NCBI GenBank assembly: GCA_960531495.1
Contig: OY482853.1
Location: forward strand, 29,522,951 to 29,586,950
DNA from: Zeus faber
Taxonomy: Eukaryota > Chordata > Actinopteri > Zeiformes > Zeidae
DNA: 64,000 bases
Direction: 5' to 3'
Positions 46,344-64,000 of this stretch are shown one piece after another (within the stretch, counting starts at the first letter, position 1; each line of letters begins with the position of its first letter). The position numbers and the translations under genes are program-made. The notes under the pieces are model-generated. The model was not told where the DNA came from. It did not search any database and saw only the letters and a program-made list of their open reading frames with translations.

Positions 46344-49300
46344 TTCCTTCCTTCCTTCCCAACCTCTGCCTGATTCCCAGGACCCTGATTCCCTGCCTGA
46401 TTTCCACCTGAAAAGTTTTCCATCTCTGACTGATCTCCTGGTTTTGACCCTTGCCTGTTTTTTGGAATAAACCTTGAAGACTTTGACTTCTTACTCAATT
46501 ACTCTTGTGTCACGCTTATGAGTTCATATCCATTCTGAGTCAGTGAGCGTAACACACTCTGTCTGTGATTTATAGTTGTCGCATTATTATTTGCATTATT
46601 ACATGTCATTATTACTTATATTGTGAAAACTTTGAATGGTACGTTCAAGTTTTCCCTTCTAGAAAATCCTTTGTTCTGCTCCGGGAAAAATATATGAAAC
46701 GAAAGTGGAAGTTGGTTATGGTTAGTTAGTTAGTTAGTTGCTAAGAACTCATTTAATTGCATCTATCTATCCTCATCCCTCCTACTCAGTTCCTCTGGTT
46801 GTGGTCGGTGCCATTATCTTCACGGTCAGTGGAACCACAGGAGACCCTCTGTTCGAGTGCCTCCAGGACACGGACTACGGCGAGCTTCTGGCCCTGGTGG
46901 ACCAAGGTCTTCCTCCCTCAAGGACACCCCGTCACATCGCAATCATCGGCGGAGGAATTGCTGGACTGACTGCCGCAAAGTTCCTGGAAGATGCTGGACA
47001 CAAGGTGCAGTGCTTTGACATCGCACGGGGAGGCAAAGGCACAAAAGATCTCTCCTGTTGGTTTTTGTTGCCCTTTTATGGGGCAGAGATCCTCATGAGA
47101 TACAGGTCGGTGCAAGTGGAGTCCAGGTGTAGTCTGAAGAATGTTGCAACTGTCACACCGACCAATTGCACTGTACCTGTCTCCATTTTAGGTGACCATA
47201 ATAGAAGCTAGCAACCGCATCGGCGGACGTGTGGAGACGTTCAGAAATCGACAAGAAGGTTGGTATGCAGAAGTTGGCGCCATGAGGATCCCCAGCTTTC
47301 ACAAGTGAGTACCATACAGAGGAGAACCCTGTGTCTCGATTAAGTCTAACAGTTTCTTGTCATAATGCTCACATCAACACAACATAAAGTGTTGAAATCA
47401 TTTATACGACCGAGAAGACGTCAATCTCTTCTACCGGCTATATGTTCCAAAAGTTAATGTACCTGTATTCAAAAGAAATTTAAAATTTGTTTGTAGTGTA
47501 CAAACAGTAAATACCCAAATTTCAAATCTTGCCTCTATTTTATGTAAGGCTACTTGCATTCCTCAGAAAAAGTAATAACAAATGACACAGACAAAAAAAA
47601 AACCAACAGGGCTTGTCCAACCTCAAGTGCTATGTCATACAGTACACTACGTGGCCAAAACCCTATGGTGCTTGGAACACGACTGCAGGGATTTGCTCCC
47701 ATTCAGTCACCAATCACCTACTCCCCATCGTTGAGCGAGTAGGTGTCCAATTCATCCCAAAGGTGTTAAATGGGGTTCAGGTCTGGGCTTTGTGTAGGCC
47801 AGCCAAGTTCTTCTACCGCAGAGTCAGTAAACCATTCTTTATGGACCTTGCATTGTGCACAGGGCCATTGTCATGCTGAAACAGAAAAGGGCCATCCCCA
47901 AACTGTTGCTACAAAGTTGGAAGCACACAATGTTCTAGAATGTCACTGTATGCAGTAGCATTAATATTTCCCTTCTTTAGAATTAATGGGTCTAGCCCAA
48001 ACCATGAAAAACAGCTCCGGGCCATTATTCCTCCACCACCAAACTTTACAGTTGGCACTATGCATCCGCCAAATCATCAGACTGCTGGATGGTGAAGTAT
48101 GATTCATCGCTCCAGGGAACAACTTTCCACTAGTAGGGCAGAAATTAGTACAACGACACATTCTTATGCAAATGTTTGTCTCAGGAGGATATGTGGTTTA
48201 TTTTACGGACCTGTTAATGATGGGTTTGGCTGAAATAGTTTATTAGATGGGGTGTTCGTACTTTTGGCTATGTAGTGTATCACATTGTCAACACATGTTC
48301 ACTCCACAGAATTTTGCTTTCGTTTGTCTCCAAATTGCCCATCTCGTTGAGCCCCTTCATCCAAGACAACATGAACACCTACTACCTGGTGAACGGAGTC
48401 CTGAAGAAAACCTACGCCGTGGAAAACAACCCTGATATCCTCAGCTACAACCTCACCGATGGAGAGAGGGGAAAATCCGCTGCTCAGCTCTTCAATCAAG
48501 CTCTATGGAAGGTCTCCCCAATCCAAACCCCAAAAATTTGTGAGTTGGAAACCCTTGGTATTTCCTTGGCCTGGAAAAAAGATTGTTAATGTTTTCTGGC
48601 AGGTGAGGGACGACCTGAAGTTGATGGGCTGCACCGCCATGCTCAACAAGTATGATTCCTATTCGGTGAAGGTAAATATCAATCTGATATGATGAGACAC
48701 AGAAATTATCATTTGGCACCAGGGGTAATGTAAAAAAGAAAGTGCTCGGTCACTGCATTTTTTGAGTTGATCCCTGCTGTCGCTTACAGGAATATCTGGT
48801 AAAGGAGGGGAACCTGAGCCGTGGAGCCTTGAGGATGATCGGGGACATCCTGAACGAAAACAGCCTCTTCTACACATCGCTGACAGAGATGCTATTTGTT
48901 CAGACGGACATCAGCGACAATATTGAGTAAGGAAGATCAGGGCACAATGGTGTGCGGTATCTTGTCAAATTAATACAATGTTCCGGCAACATCACTTGGC
49001 AATGGGTCCTTAGCACGGTGTTCCCCAACCTTTGAGAATGCCATTCATATTCATCTCGTTCATCATTCAGGAAGTCCTCCCTCGCTCACAGTGTGTTACA
49101 CCAAACAAGTTAAGAGTCAAAACATCAGAGAAGACTCTTTTTACCGATTGGCTCGCCGAGAACCAAATCTCACGAAATCGGTAAAACCTTTCATCACAAC
49201 GAATAGTTTGCTGGAGCTGCTATTCTTTCTGGGGCTGATGAATCAGTACAGCCATTTTAAAACTTGCAACACAGGCTAATTGACATTTTTATTTTCACAG

Positions 49301-50287
49301 CACACCTGGCACAGTGAGTAAAAAACACTGCCTTACAATACTCTGAAAACAATGAATAGCCTTAGAATACTTTGACCTTCTAAAAAACACTTCACTGAAC
49401 ACATCTTTTAGGCCAAGTATATTTTGATGAACAAGGGATGTCATGTTATAGTTCCTTCTTATATTAAGACTTCCTTGCATAAATCTCCCTGAAGTGGTCA
49501 TTGCCTTTCCCTTCCCAGGTACTATGAAGTGACAGACGGCTTTGACAATCTCCCAAAAGCCTTCCACAAGCTTTTAAACGCAACCATCTTCCTTGACTCC
49601 AAGGTCAAGCTCATCGACCAGTCTGCTGGCGGCAACGTCACCGTGTCGTACCAGGACCGGCACCGCTCGGCCACCTTGATCAACCTGACCGTGGACTACG
49701 TCCTGGCGACCGCCACCGCCAAAGCCACGCTCTTCATCAACTTCTGGCCGCCGCTCTCCATCCACAAGATGGAGGCGTTGAGGTCGGTGCACTATGCCAG
49801 CTCCACCAAGGTGTTCCTCAGCTTCAGCCAGCGATTCTGGGAGACAGAGGGCATCCGAGGAGGCAAGAGCATCACAGACCGGCTGTCAAGGTTCATCTAC
49901 TACCCCAGCCACGGCTTCCCGGACACGGCCGGGGGAGCCCTCCTGGCATCCTACACCTGCTCCGATGACTCCACGCTATTCCAGGGCATAAGCGACGACG
50001 ACCTGATGGCTCTGGTCCTGGAGGATCTGGTGAAGATCCACGGTGAGGGCATCAGGAGGCTTTGCACAGGTGGGCTGGTCAAGAAGTGGGGCCTGGATCC
50101 CTACAGCTTGGGCGCCTTTGCCCTCTATACGCCGTATCAGCAGCTGGACTACGCCGCCGAGCTGTTCAGGAGCGAGGGCAGGGTGTATTTCGCAGGAGAA
50201 CACACTGCCACGCCCCACGGCTGGATTGAAACAGCCATGAAATCTGCCCTTAGAGCAGCCAGAAAAATTAATAACCTTACGCTTTAA
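45962..50287 (+). CDS. L-amino-acid oxidase (LAAO/IL4I1-like), secreted flavoenzyme
   Basis: Seven coding exons: 45962-45992, 46790-47004, 47192-47304, 48310-48511, 48603-48671, 48790-48926 and 49519-50287. All junctions are GT-AG with continuous frame, giving 511 codons, near the family norm of about 515. It oxidises L-amino acids to keto acids, ammonia and hydrogen peroxide; fish homologues in mucus and serum are antibacterial (established). It has a signal peptide ([16 protein letters not shown]..., about residues 1-28), an FAD Rossmann motif [12 protein letters not shown] (62-73), [12 protein letters not shown] (87-98), GAMRIP with the substrate-binding arginine (R114) and the C-terminal flavin motif [10 protein letters not shown] (482-491). 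Several N-glycosylation sequons fit secretion. Intron 3 contains a Tc1-like insertion, yet the frame is intact. The start ATG is supported by the split Phe codon joining exon 1 to exon 2. Assignment to IL4I1 versus another LAAO paralogue needs a tree. Confidence 0.92.
46152..46196. repeat. (CT)n/(CTAT)n microsatellite
   Basis: CT run followed by CTAT units in LAAO intron 1. Confidence 0.92.
46229..46554 (+). mobile_element. Solo LTR in LAAO intron 1
   Basis: Begins TGTCATGAATCCTCCC and ends GTCAGTGAGCGTAACA, the same termini as the solo LTR at 33496-33969. It has a TGGAATAAACCTTG polyadenylation-like signal near 46462. It contains a (CGGCTC)n minisatellite. The flanking pentamers CTTTC and CACTC agree only partly. 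Confidence 0.7.
46293..46342. repeat. (CGGCTC)n minisatellite inside the solo LTR
   Basis: Eight perfect CGGCTC hexamers followed by (CTTC)n. Confidence 0.95.
47643..48279 (-). mobile_element. Tc1-like element, internally deleted, in LAAO intron 3
   Basis: Ends TACACTACGTGGCCAAAA and TTTTGGCTATGTAGTGTA are near-perfect inverted repeats, with TA at the edges. The minus strand keeps the transposase C-terminal end: [20 protein letters not shown], then DLNPI followed by a stop where the catalytic glutamate should be, then HLWDELD. Hence it is a defective Tc1/mariner-superfamily copy. Confidence 0.85.
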
Positions 50288-50573
50288 TTTTTATATAAAT
50301 ATATATCTCTCTAATCAGATATACGTATATGTGTGTGTGTGTGTCTGTGTCATATTTCATTTATTACTAGAAAATGTTTTACAAACTGTTATGTCGAAGA
50401 GCAAAATACCAAACAGGGGCCTCCTGCTCCTGCTTGGAGGCTTTTCATTTTGCTATACTATGGATTGACTAGTGTGAGTACAGTATTACAGAGTGCAGCA
50501 CACAGCTTTGATTAGCTGTTCTGTGTGTATAAAATTGTAAATTACATATATGGAAAAATAGATTCAATGACTA

Positions 50574-50579
50574 AATAAA
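50574..50579 (+). terminator. LAAO polyadenylation signal
   Basis: AATAAA 287 nt after the LAAO stop codon, in the 602-bp gap between the convergent LAAO and timm8b stop codons. Confidence 0.65.
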
Positions 50580-50889
50580 GACAGGCAGGTTGGTCATTTA
50601 CAGCATTGTTTGTTTAATTGTCTATTTCAGTGTAATTCAGTGACGAGCGATCCAGACCAGAGCTAAAAAAAAAACAAAAAACAATACACACAAAATACAT
50701 ACAAATTTTGGGATTGGTTTTAGGCTGCTTAAACCATGTATAATAACAACATACGTTTTGTTGTCATCACGGCAACTATGATCTTCACCACTTGAGTTTC
50801 TACAGTAGTCACCGTTCCGTCTTTCTGTCATTTTCTTTTTTAAGTCAGCCATGTTGTTGGTTTTTTTGCTGTCATCACTTAGTCTGTCG

Positions 50890-52259
50890 TTAATGTGCTC
50901 CCTTCTGCACGATCTGCGTGAATCGGTTGGTGATCACCAGGGTGGTGTCGATGAAGCGCTCCACACAGCTGACCAGGCACTTCTCTGTCCTGGAGTCCAG
51001 CTTGGAGCCCGGGCTGTCAACGCATTTGTCCCAGCAGACATCTGTGAAATTGTGCACCTGAGATGTATGACAAATGACATTAGCATTTAGCAACATTTGA
51101 AAAAGTCCTGTAATGCCATTAAATCATCACTGTCTGAGGAAGAAGTTGTACTAAATGTACTCAACACTGCAGGACCGCTTCACCCAATACATTGTTTCAA
51201 TGGCAGTGAGTGCCATGGAAGTACTGTAGAGGAACTGATACAGAGTGTGTGCAGGTATCTCACAGTTACATTCTATACACACTTCTTCAGACCTTTTAAG
51301 ACAATCTGATTCTCATCCAATCTGAACTCAATCTCATCCAAGATTTTTGGATGAATTATTCTCTTATATTATTGTATCGCAGGTAAGTATAGTGGTAAAT
51401 ATTAGTTTAAGTCAGGTTTGGACTGATGCACAAGAACTTTAATCATTTTGAAAAAATAAATATGGCTATATCAGACAAAATGTTTGGATCGAATGAACCA
51501 CATGAATTTAAATTAATGACATTTCAATGACTTTTCAAGATTTGATTCGTCACATGCAGTCATACGGTGTACATAAATACGGTGCAATGAAATGATAAAG
51601 GAGGAAGAAAAAATAAAATCTGAAAAAAAAAAAATGTATATACATAAAAATATCAACACACGCACACATTATAAGATGAAGATCAGATAAGATAATACTT
51701 TGATTCCCATAGGGGAATACAGTATATAGGATATATTTCTCTTTGAGGATGAATAAAATACCTATCCATATAGACAAGAAAGGGTAAGAATATAAGTAAA
51801 AAATATCCCTAATCAAAATACATAGAAATAATAAAAAAAAATACATATATTTTAAAGGCCGGACATTTGTAAAATTGAATTTAGGACATTGTAGGACTTC
51901 TTAAACTGTTACGTAACTCTAATTTAAAGTGCGGTGTCAACATGGGAACTTTTGCATGAAAGCTTCGTGATCAAATTCATATACTGCGATATAATTGAGG
52001 CAATGGAGCGCATCTCCCGTGACACCTCCGAAGTGACGACAACGAGTAATACCTTCCTCGTCCGCTACGGAGCGGTATTCCACGGAGAACCCGAGAGAGG
52101 CTTTTTTTTTAATTTTTTAAACATGACTTCATTTGATTTCTCTCCCGCCTACACACCAACCTGCGCCTGGAACTGTGCTTTCTGCTGCTCGACGGCGATC
52201 ATCCGCTGCAGCTCCGACGCCTCCGCCCTCTCCGACGCATTCAAATCGTAGCCTTCCAT
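50890..52259 (-). CDS. timm8b: Mitochondrial import inner membrane translocase subunit Tim8B
   Basis: Two exons: 52259-52161 (33 codons, donor CAG/GTTGGT) and 51057-50890 (55 codons plus stop, acceptor CTCAG). The frame joins at phase 0 to give 88 residues, the family length. Exon 1 ends [17 protein letters not shown]; exon 2 has the twin CX3C motif CWDKC (41-45) and CLVSC (60-64), 14 residues apart, and the small-Tim signature LDSRTEKC. Tim8B belongs to the intermembrane-space chaperones that escort hydrophobic precursors; the four cysteines make two disulfides. It resembles Tim8B more than Tim8A at AVEQQKAQF and FIDTTL. It is divergent from sdhd, as in human. Confidence 0.97.
51058..52160 (-). 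other. timm8b intron
   Basis: 1.1-kb AT-rich intron. At 51537-51600 it carries a LINE-tail-like phrase (TTGATTCGTCACATGCAGTC) and at 51685-51725 another (ATAATACTTTGATTCCC, ATAGGGGAA). No other gene was seen. Confidence 0.6.
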
Positions 52260-52355
52260 GGCGCTGCGGGGGGACCGCGACGCCGCAGCGTGTTCCAGGG
52301 GCGGGAGACAGAGTCGGGGTTGTGTGGGGGGGGGGGGAAATGACCTTCGCCGCAG

Positions 52356-52369
52356 CGGAAGTGACGTCG
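52356..52369 (+). promoter_or_regulatory. Overlapping ETS/GABP and CRE-like sites
   Basis: CGGAAGTGACGTCG: a CGGAAGTG ETS-type core at 52356-52363 fused to TGACGTCG at 52362-52369, about 100 bp above the timm8b start codon. Confidence 0.55.
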
Positions 52370-52484
52370 CACGAGTGACGCGGGAGGCCGCTGACGTGCA
52401 GAACCACCAGGAAGCGGCCCGCGCGGAGGGAGCCGGACCGAGCGGCGCACCGGCGCGGATCGCCGCTCGCGGGTCCGCGGAAGA

Positions 52485-52492
52485 TGACGTCA
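52485..52492. promoter_or_regulatory. Consensus CRE palindrome
   Basis: TGACGTCA, the full cAMP-response element, midway in the bidirectional interval. Confidence 0.6.
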
Positions 52493-52792
52493 CGGAAAGT
52501 TCACGCACGCCCGCCGCTGACTTCTCCGGGAAGGGTTGACGTTTAATCAAAGCGAGGAAGACCGTGTCGTAGTTTCTATATAAGTCGACTAGATTTCAGC
52601 CGGAAACCCACACATTTAAAACATTTTAAACGCGGCTCGTAAATTCGGCCATTTTATATTTTTTAATGTAACCATAAAATGTATTTCACTTTGATTTGAT
52701 TAATATATGTCAACAATTCGCACTCATTATTGTACGTTAACTCGATGCCTTTAAAATCCTTGCGAGGGGGGGGGGGGCAATACACAGCATTG

Positions 52793-52799
52793 CTTCCGG
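52793..52799 (-). promoter_or_regulatory. ETS/GABP site near the sdhd start
   Basis: CTTCCGG, 36 bp upstream of the sdhd ATG, followed by the YY1-like CATGGCGGC covering the start codon. Confidence 0.5.
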
Positions 52800-52834
52800 T
52801 TCACCACCGCCGTGACCTTGGTTAGTGGTTCATC

Positions 52835-61087
<8,253 letters not shown>

Positions 61088-61407
61088 GACCCTGGCGATT
61101 GTTGATGACTCGGGGTGGGTGCAGTCAGGGGGCTCAACCCAGAGCCGGCCGGGCGGTGCCGATGTAGGAGGATGGATGCTGCCTGTTTCTAGCCGATTGT
61201 AAACATTCAAGTGATTCTGTGTCAATCCTTTATAAATATATTACTCTGGACAAATTACCACAGCGATTTGCAAGTGCACGATTGTGATGTTGGTTGATTC
61301 AGGCTTGTCTCATTGTTGTCGTTATTGTAATAGCTTTATTTTTTATTTTTAAGATCTGATGAAGGGTGAGTGGTGACCAGCTGCTGTCGATGTGCACGAT
61401 GTGTGTC

Positions 61408-61413
61408 AATAAA
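61408..61413 (+). terminator. sdhd polyadenylation signal
   Basis: AATAAA 321 nt after the stop codon, followed by a TGTTAATTCC region. This is a plausible 3' end. Confidence 0.6.
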
Positions 61414-61479
61414 TTGTTATCTACCAGTGTTAATTCCTGCGCACACCTTCCACATAATCAAACGCGAGTTTTTCAACGC

Positions 61480-61512
61480 CGTGCGTGCGTGCGTGCGTGC
61501 CTGCGTGTGTGA
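61480..61512. repeat. (GTGC)n microsatellite
   Basis: Several GTGC units just after the predicted end of sdhd. Confidence 0.85.
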
Positions 61513-61513
61513 C

Positions 61514-62407
61514 ATGGTTTTTAAAATGATGGAATAGCTCCATGTTTCTTACAAGACCTAGACTTGTAGGTTTTTCTCCCCGAGGTCTCAAAGTTCATTT
61601 AGTTTCCTGTGTGCGTGCTACAGATTTGAGTTGTCCTTCAGTCTTCTCCCTACCAGACATAAAATACAAGTACATAAGATTGGCACTTTTGAACACTTTA
61701 AAGGAAAGGTGTTATTTTTCAACGCTGGCCTTATTAAAATGGTCGTTCTTGTCATTTATAACTTTATAGTGAAGTTTGGCTCCTGAAACAAATTGCATAC
61801 CCTTGTTATGGCTGTGTGGTGAATATTCATAACCATGAATGATGGCAGTATTAAATATGCATTTACTATAATTATTCACACCCAATGATATGAATAATAC
61901 AATATTGGAACCAATCTCGTTCTCCCCTAAAGGAGTTGGAATTTATTTTCAAACACAAGCAGAAAATTGTACTTTTACATTCAAGCTGCCTCGCAATTTG
62001 TACGCACTTTGCATTTCTTCCAGAAACTATAATCGTCTCGCTGGCGAGCGCTGTATCGATCTTATCGATCACTATTCCAGTCGTGATTCGGCGAGATTCT
62101 TAGGGTCTGTATACATGCAAATAGTCATTTTATTCACCATAGTGCAAGTGTTGCTGGACTGAAACAAATGATAGTGTAATAGTATGTTAATAGTATCGTG
62201 ATGGCTTCATTAATGTTTATTGAAGAATGGGAAATTACTATTTCTGTGCTGTATGTAGGGTCCCAGTAATGTTCTTTAGTTAAGTTAGCCAATTAAGAAT
62301 ATGTATATATGTAGGTTTAAGTATAATATACTCATAAGTCATTATATGCACTCAAGCTTCTTTTTTCATGGAAATGATCGATACTTAAAGGAAAAGGCAT
62401 ACAAGTA
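61514..62407. other. Intergenic sequence between sdhd and il18
   Basis: AT-rich, with no further gene or repeat recognised. Confidence 0.5.
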
Positions 62408-62413
62408 TTTATT
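62408..62413 (-). terminator. Possible il18 polyadenylation signal
   Basis: AATAAA on the minus strand (TTTATT on plus) 24 nt beyond the il18 stop codon. This implies a very short 3' UTR or use of a later signal. Confidence 0.4.
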
Positions 62414-62436
62414 GTGAAAGAGTAAAAATGTTAAGT

Positions 62437-62980
62437 TTAATAGCATTTCAGCTTGTTGATGATGCAGGTCTCGTCCACTTCCTCCTGGCTCCACTTACGC
62501 AGGACCAGCTTTTTCACGGGGTGGGGGTTGCCCTCCATCATATCCTGGAAAGCCAGGAAGTGAGAGCCATGGAGACATGACTCAAAAATGACTTTGTGGC
62601 CATACTTCCTGAGGTGGAACAGAGTCTCGTAGCCCGTGTTGTCGATCTTATCCGGGATGACGTCCTGTGGGGGAAGGAAGGTAGCGATGGTGGACACGGT
62701 GGTGAAATGGTAGAAAGGGAGTGAGAGCCACAGAGAAGAGAAAAGTCTTCAGAGAAAGCCTTAAACATCAGAAATACACTTATCAATCAGCTAGAACAGG
62801 AAGTGTTTCAGTTGGAAGTTTTTCAAATTCCACAAAAAAAAAAAAAAAGGAAATAATGGGAATCAACTCTTGTGTTACAAGATCAAAAGTTGTGAGGCTG
62901 CTGTAATTCATCCATTTGATCATTCCAGACAGAATGGCAGCTCCGCGTTCATCTGAACATATTGACAATGAAAGTGGCGA
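62437..62980 (-). CDS. il18: Interleukin-18-like cytokine, C-terminal exons (partial)
   Basis: The terminal exon 62664-62437 (75 codons plus stop, acceptor CTTCCCCCACAG, phase 0) begins DVIPDKIDNTGYETLFHLRK and continues VIFESCLHGSHFLAF. It aligns with the last exon of human IL-18 (PPDNIKDTKSDIIFFQR, then MQFESSSYEGYFLA). The FES....G.FLA pattern is the IL-1-family signature of the beta-trefoil C-terminus. A tentative preceding exon 62980-62879 (34 codons, phase 0, donor CTT/GTAACA) reads SICSDERGAAILSGMIKW and roughly fits the RGMAVTISVK strand of IL-18. IL-18 is a caspase-1-activated pro-inflammatory cytokine. The location, tail-to-tail with sdhd, matches human. N-terminal exons lie further right, beyond the retroelement debris or the window. 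Confidence 0.8.
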
Positions 62981-63039
62981 CTAAAAGGCTTGGCTCTTTT
63001 TATTTATTGTTATTATTATTATTGTTATTATTTTATTTT

Positions 63040-63310
63040 TAATTTTATTGCCCCCCGAGAGCACCAGAGGAAGGTACCCTGGCAGCCCAGTGTGACCACA
63101 GGAAACTGCCCAAATCAAAGGAGTCCACATGGTGAGCCCCGCACCTGGCACAGCCAGTCAGGTTCAGGACCCTGGTTGACAGGACCAGACGGAACGCCTA
63201 ACCAGCCCCCCCCCCCCCCCGCCCACGGGACGGAGAACCCACAACCACACCCTACACCCTGAACCAACACACAGACGCCCGCTGCAGGTACTCCCCTGGA
63301 TGGAGTTATG
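63040..63310. other. C-rich block with poly-C tract
   Basis: Strong C bias on the plus strand including CCCCCCCCCCCCCC at 63207-63222. It resembles 42900-43190 in composition. It lies in or beside an il18 intron. Confidence 0.4.
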
Positions 63311-63394
63311 TCAGTGATAAAAGTAGCCCATATTTCATTATGAATCAACATTGTTTTATAGTTTTTCCATTGAGATGTAATCTGTTAATAAATG

Positions 63395-63960
63395 TAACCT
63401 TTAATAAATGTACTTTGTGATGTTGGTCCAGAACGCTAGGATAGGTGGGCAGAGCCAGAAGGCATGAAAGTAGTCATCTCTGGTATCAAGGGAACAGTGA
63501 GAGCAAACGTCTTCGTCCACAAAACCCATTTTGAACATTTTGTGTTGGGTGATATGAGCTCTGTGCAAAATCGTATATATTGGATGAGTTGCATTTTGGA
63601 GTTGCGGGTCATAGAAAAGGTGTTGTTGCAAATAAGCTTCCACAAGTTGATATCAGTGGAAACAGCAAGGTCTCTTTCCCATTCTATGGTAGGTAAAGAT
63701 AAGGTGTCATCGGTTTTTAATAAAAGTTTTTATATTCTGGAAAAGGGATTTTTCAAGTGACCGATATGAGTGAGATGTTCAATCATTGGAGGTGGTTGTA
63801 GCATGTTGTTCGTCGATTTGATTTTAACTTTTAGATACTGCTGTAGTTGAAGGAATTGAAGGAGGCCGTGGCCGCCGATACCTTTGGGTTAAGGTTGCGA
63901 AGCGCAGAACAGAGGGCGAATAGTTTTCAAAAATGTGTTCCAGATGATCAAAAATGCGTT
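63395..63960 (-). pseudogene. L1-like (Tx1-type) LINE ORF2 C-terminal fragment
   Basis: The minus-strand frame reads MEAYLQQHLFYDPQLQNATH, YTILHRAHITQHKMFKMGF, VDEDVCSHCSLDTRDDYFHA and FWLCPPILAFWTNITKYIY: the conserved distal ORF2 region with its Cys-His knuckle (CSHC..H..C). It is homologous to 24760-25456 and 40280-40408. 5'-truncated. Confidence 0.85.
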
Positions 63961-64000
63961 CCAGATGATTACTATTATTTTTCTTATTTATGTATTTATT

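Larger units (their letters stand above)
52260..52834. promoter_or_regulatory. Bidirectional CpG-rich promoter of timm8b and sdhd
   Basis: 575 bp separate the two start codons, and the first 300 bp are very CpG-rich. Motifs: CGGAAGTG overlapping TGACGTCG, a full CRE, CTTCCGG near sdhd, and CATGGCGGCGG (YY1-like) over the sdhd start. GABP/NRF-2 and CREB sites are typical of respiratory-chain genes (established). Shared regulation is inferred. Confidence 0.75.

Noticed and set aside
46271-46498. Pro-Glu repeat peptide on the minus strand
   Set aside because: Translation of the (CGGCTC)n minisatellite within the solo LTR.
51097-51309. 70-codon plus-strand frame in the timm8b intron
   Set aside because: Opposite strand to the gene and no similarity.

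Overview
The window is repeat-rich vertebrate nuclear DNA, almost certainly from a teleost fish. Evidence: split genes with GT-AG introns, CpG-island promoters, long CA/TG microsatellites, and a mix of Tc1-like, hAT, CR1/L2-like and L1-like LINE, Ty3/gypsy, BEL/Pao-type and endogenous-retrovirus remnants. A 200-bp run of Ns at 3801-4000 is an assembly gap. I see no prokaryotic or viral genome organisation, no CRISPR array and no rRNA or tRNA gene.

Layout. 1-14.1 kb is nearly all transposons: an IR/DR-type Tc1 element (87-1225), a decayed non-LTR retrotransposon (about 3640-6660), a retropepsin fragment (6840-7316), a second Tc1 copy (about 7450-8745), and a candidate old hAT (8966-14116) with a younger Charlie-like hAT nested in it (10236-12343, perfect 8-bp target duplication). 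14.5-23 kb holds the start of a minus-strand snx19 gene (coding exons at 20706-20909 and 14563-14757, probable CpG-island promoter near 22.5-23 kb); its first coding intron contains a 4.5-kb antisense LINE with an SGNH-esterase ORF1 and a YADD reverse transcriptase. 24-45 kb is a graveyard of nested retroelements.

45.9-62.7 kb is the gene-dense part. A seven-coding-exon L-amino-acid oxidase (45962-50287, +) converges on timm8b (52259-50890, -). timm8b is head-to-head with sdhd (52835-61087, +) across a 575-bp CpG-rich interval with CRE and ETS/GABP-type motifs. sdhd is tail-to-tail with the 3' end of an interleukin-18-like gene (62664-62437, -). The order and orientation timm8b / sdhd / il18 match human 11q23. 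The two mitochondrial genes (a TIM chaperone and the membrane anchor of succinate dehydrogenase) plausibly share a promoter. The oxidase and the cytokine are both innate-immunity genes, but nothing here shows that they act together.

Exon boundaries were placed by eye from splice signals and reading-frame continuity. The five host genes rest on recognisable protein families; most transposon borders are approximate.
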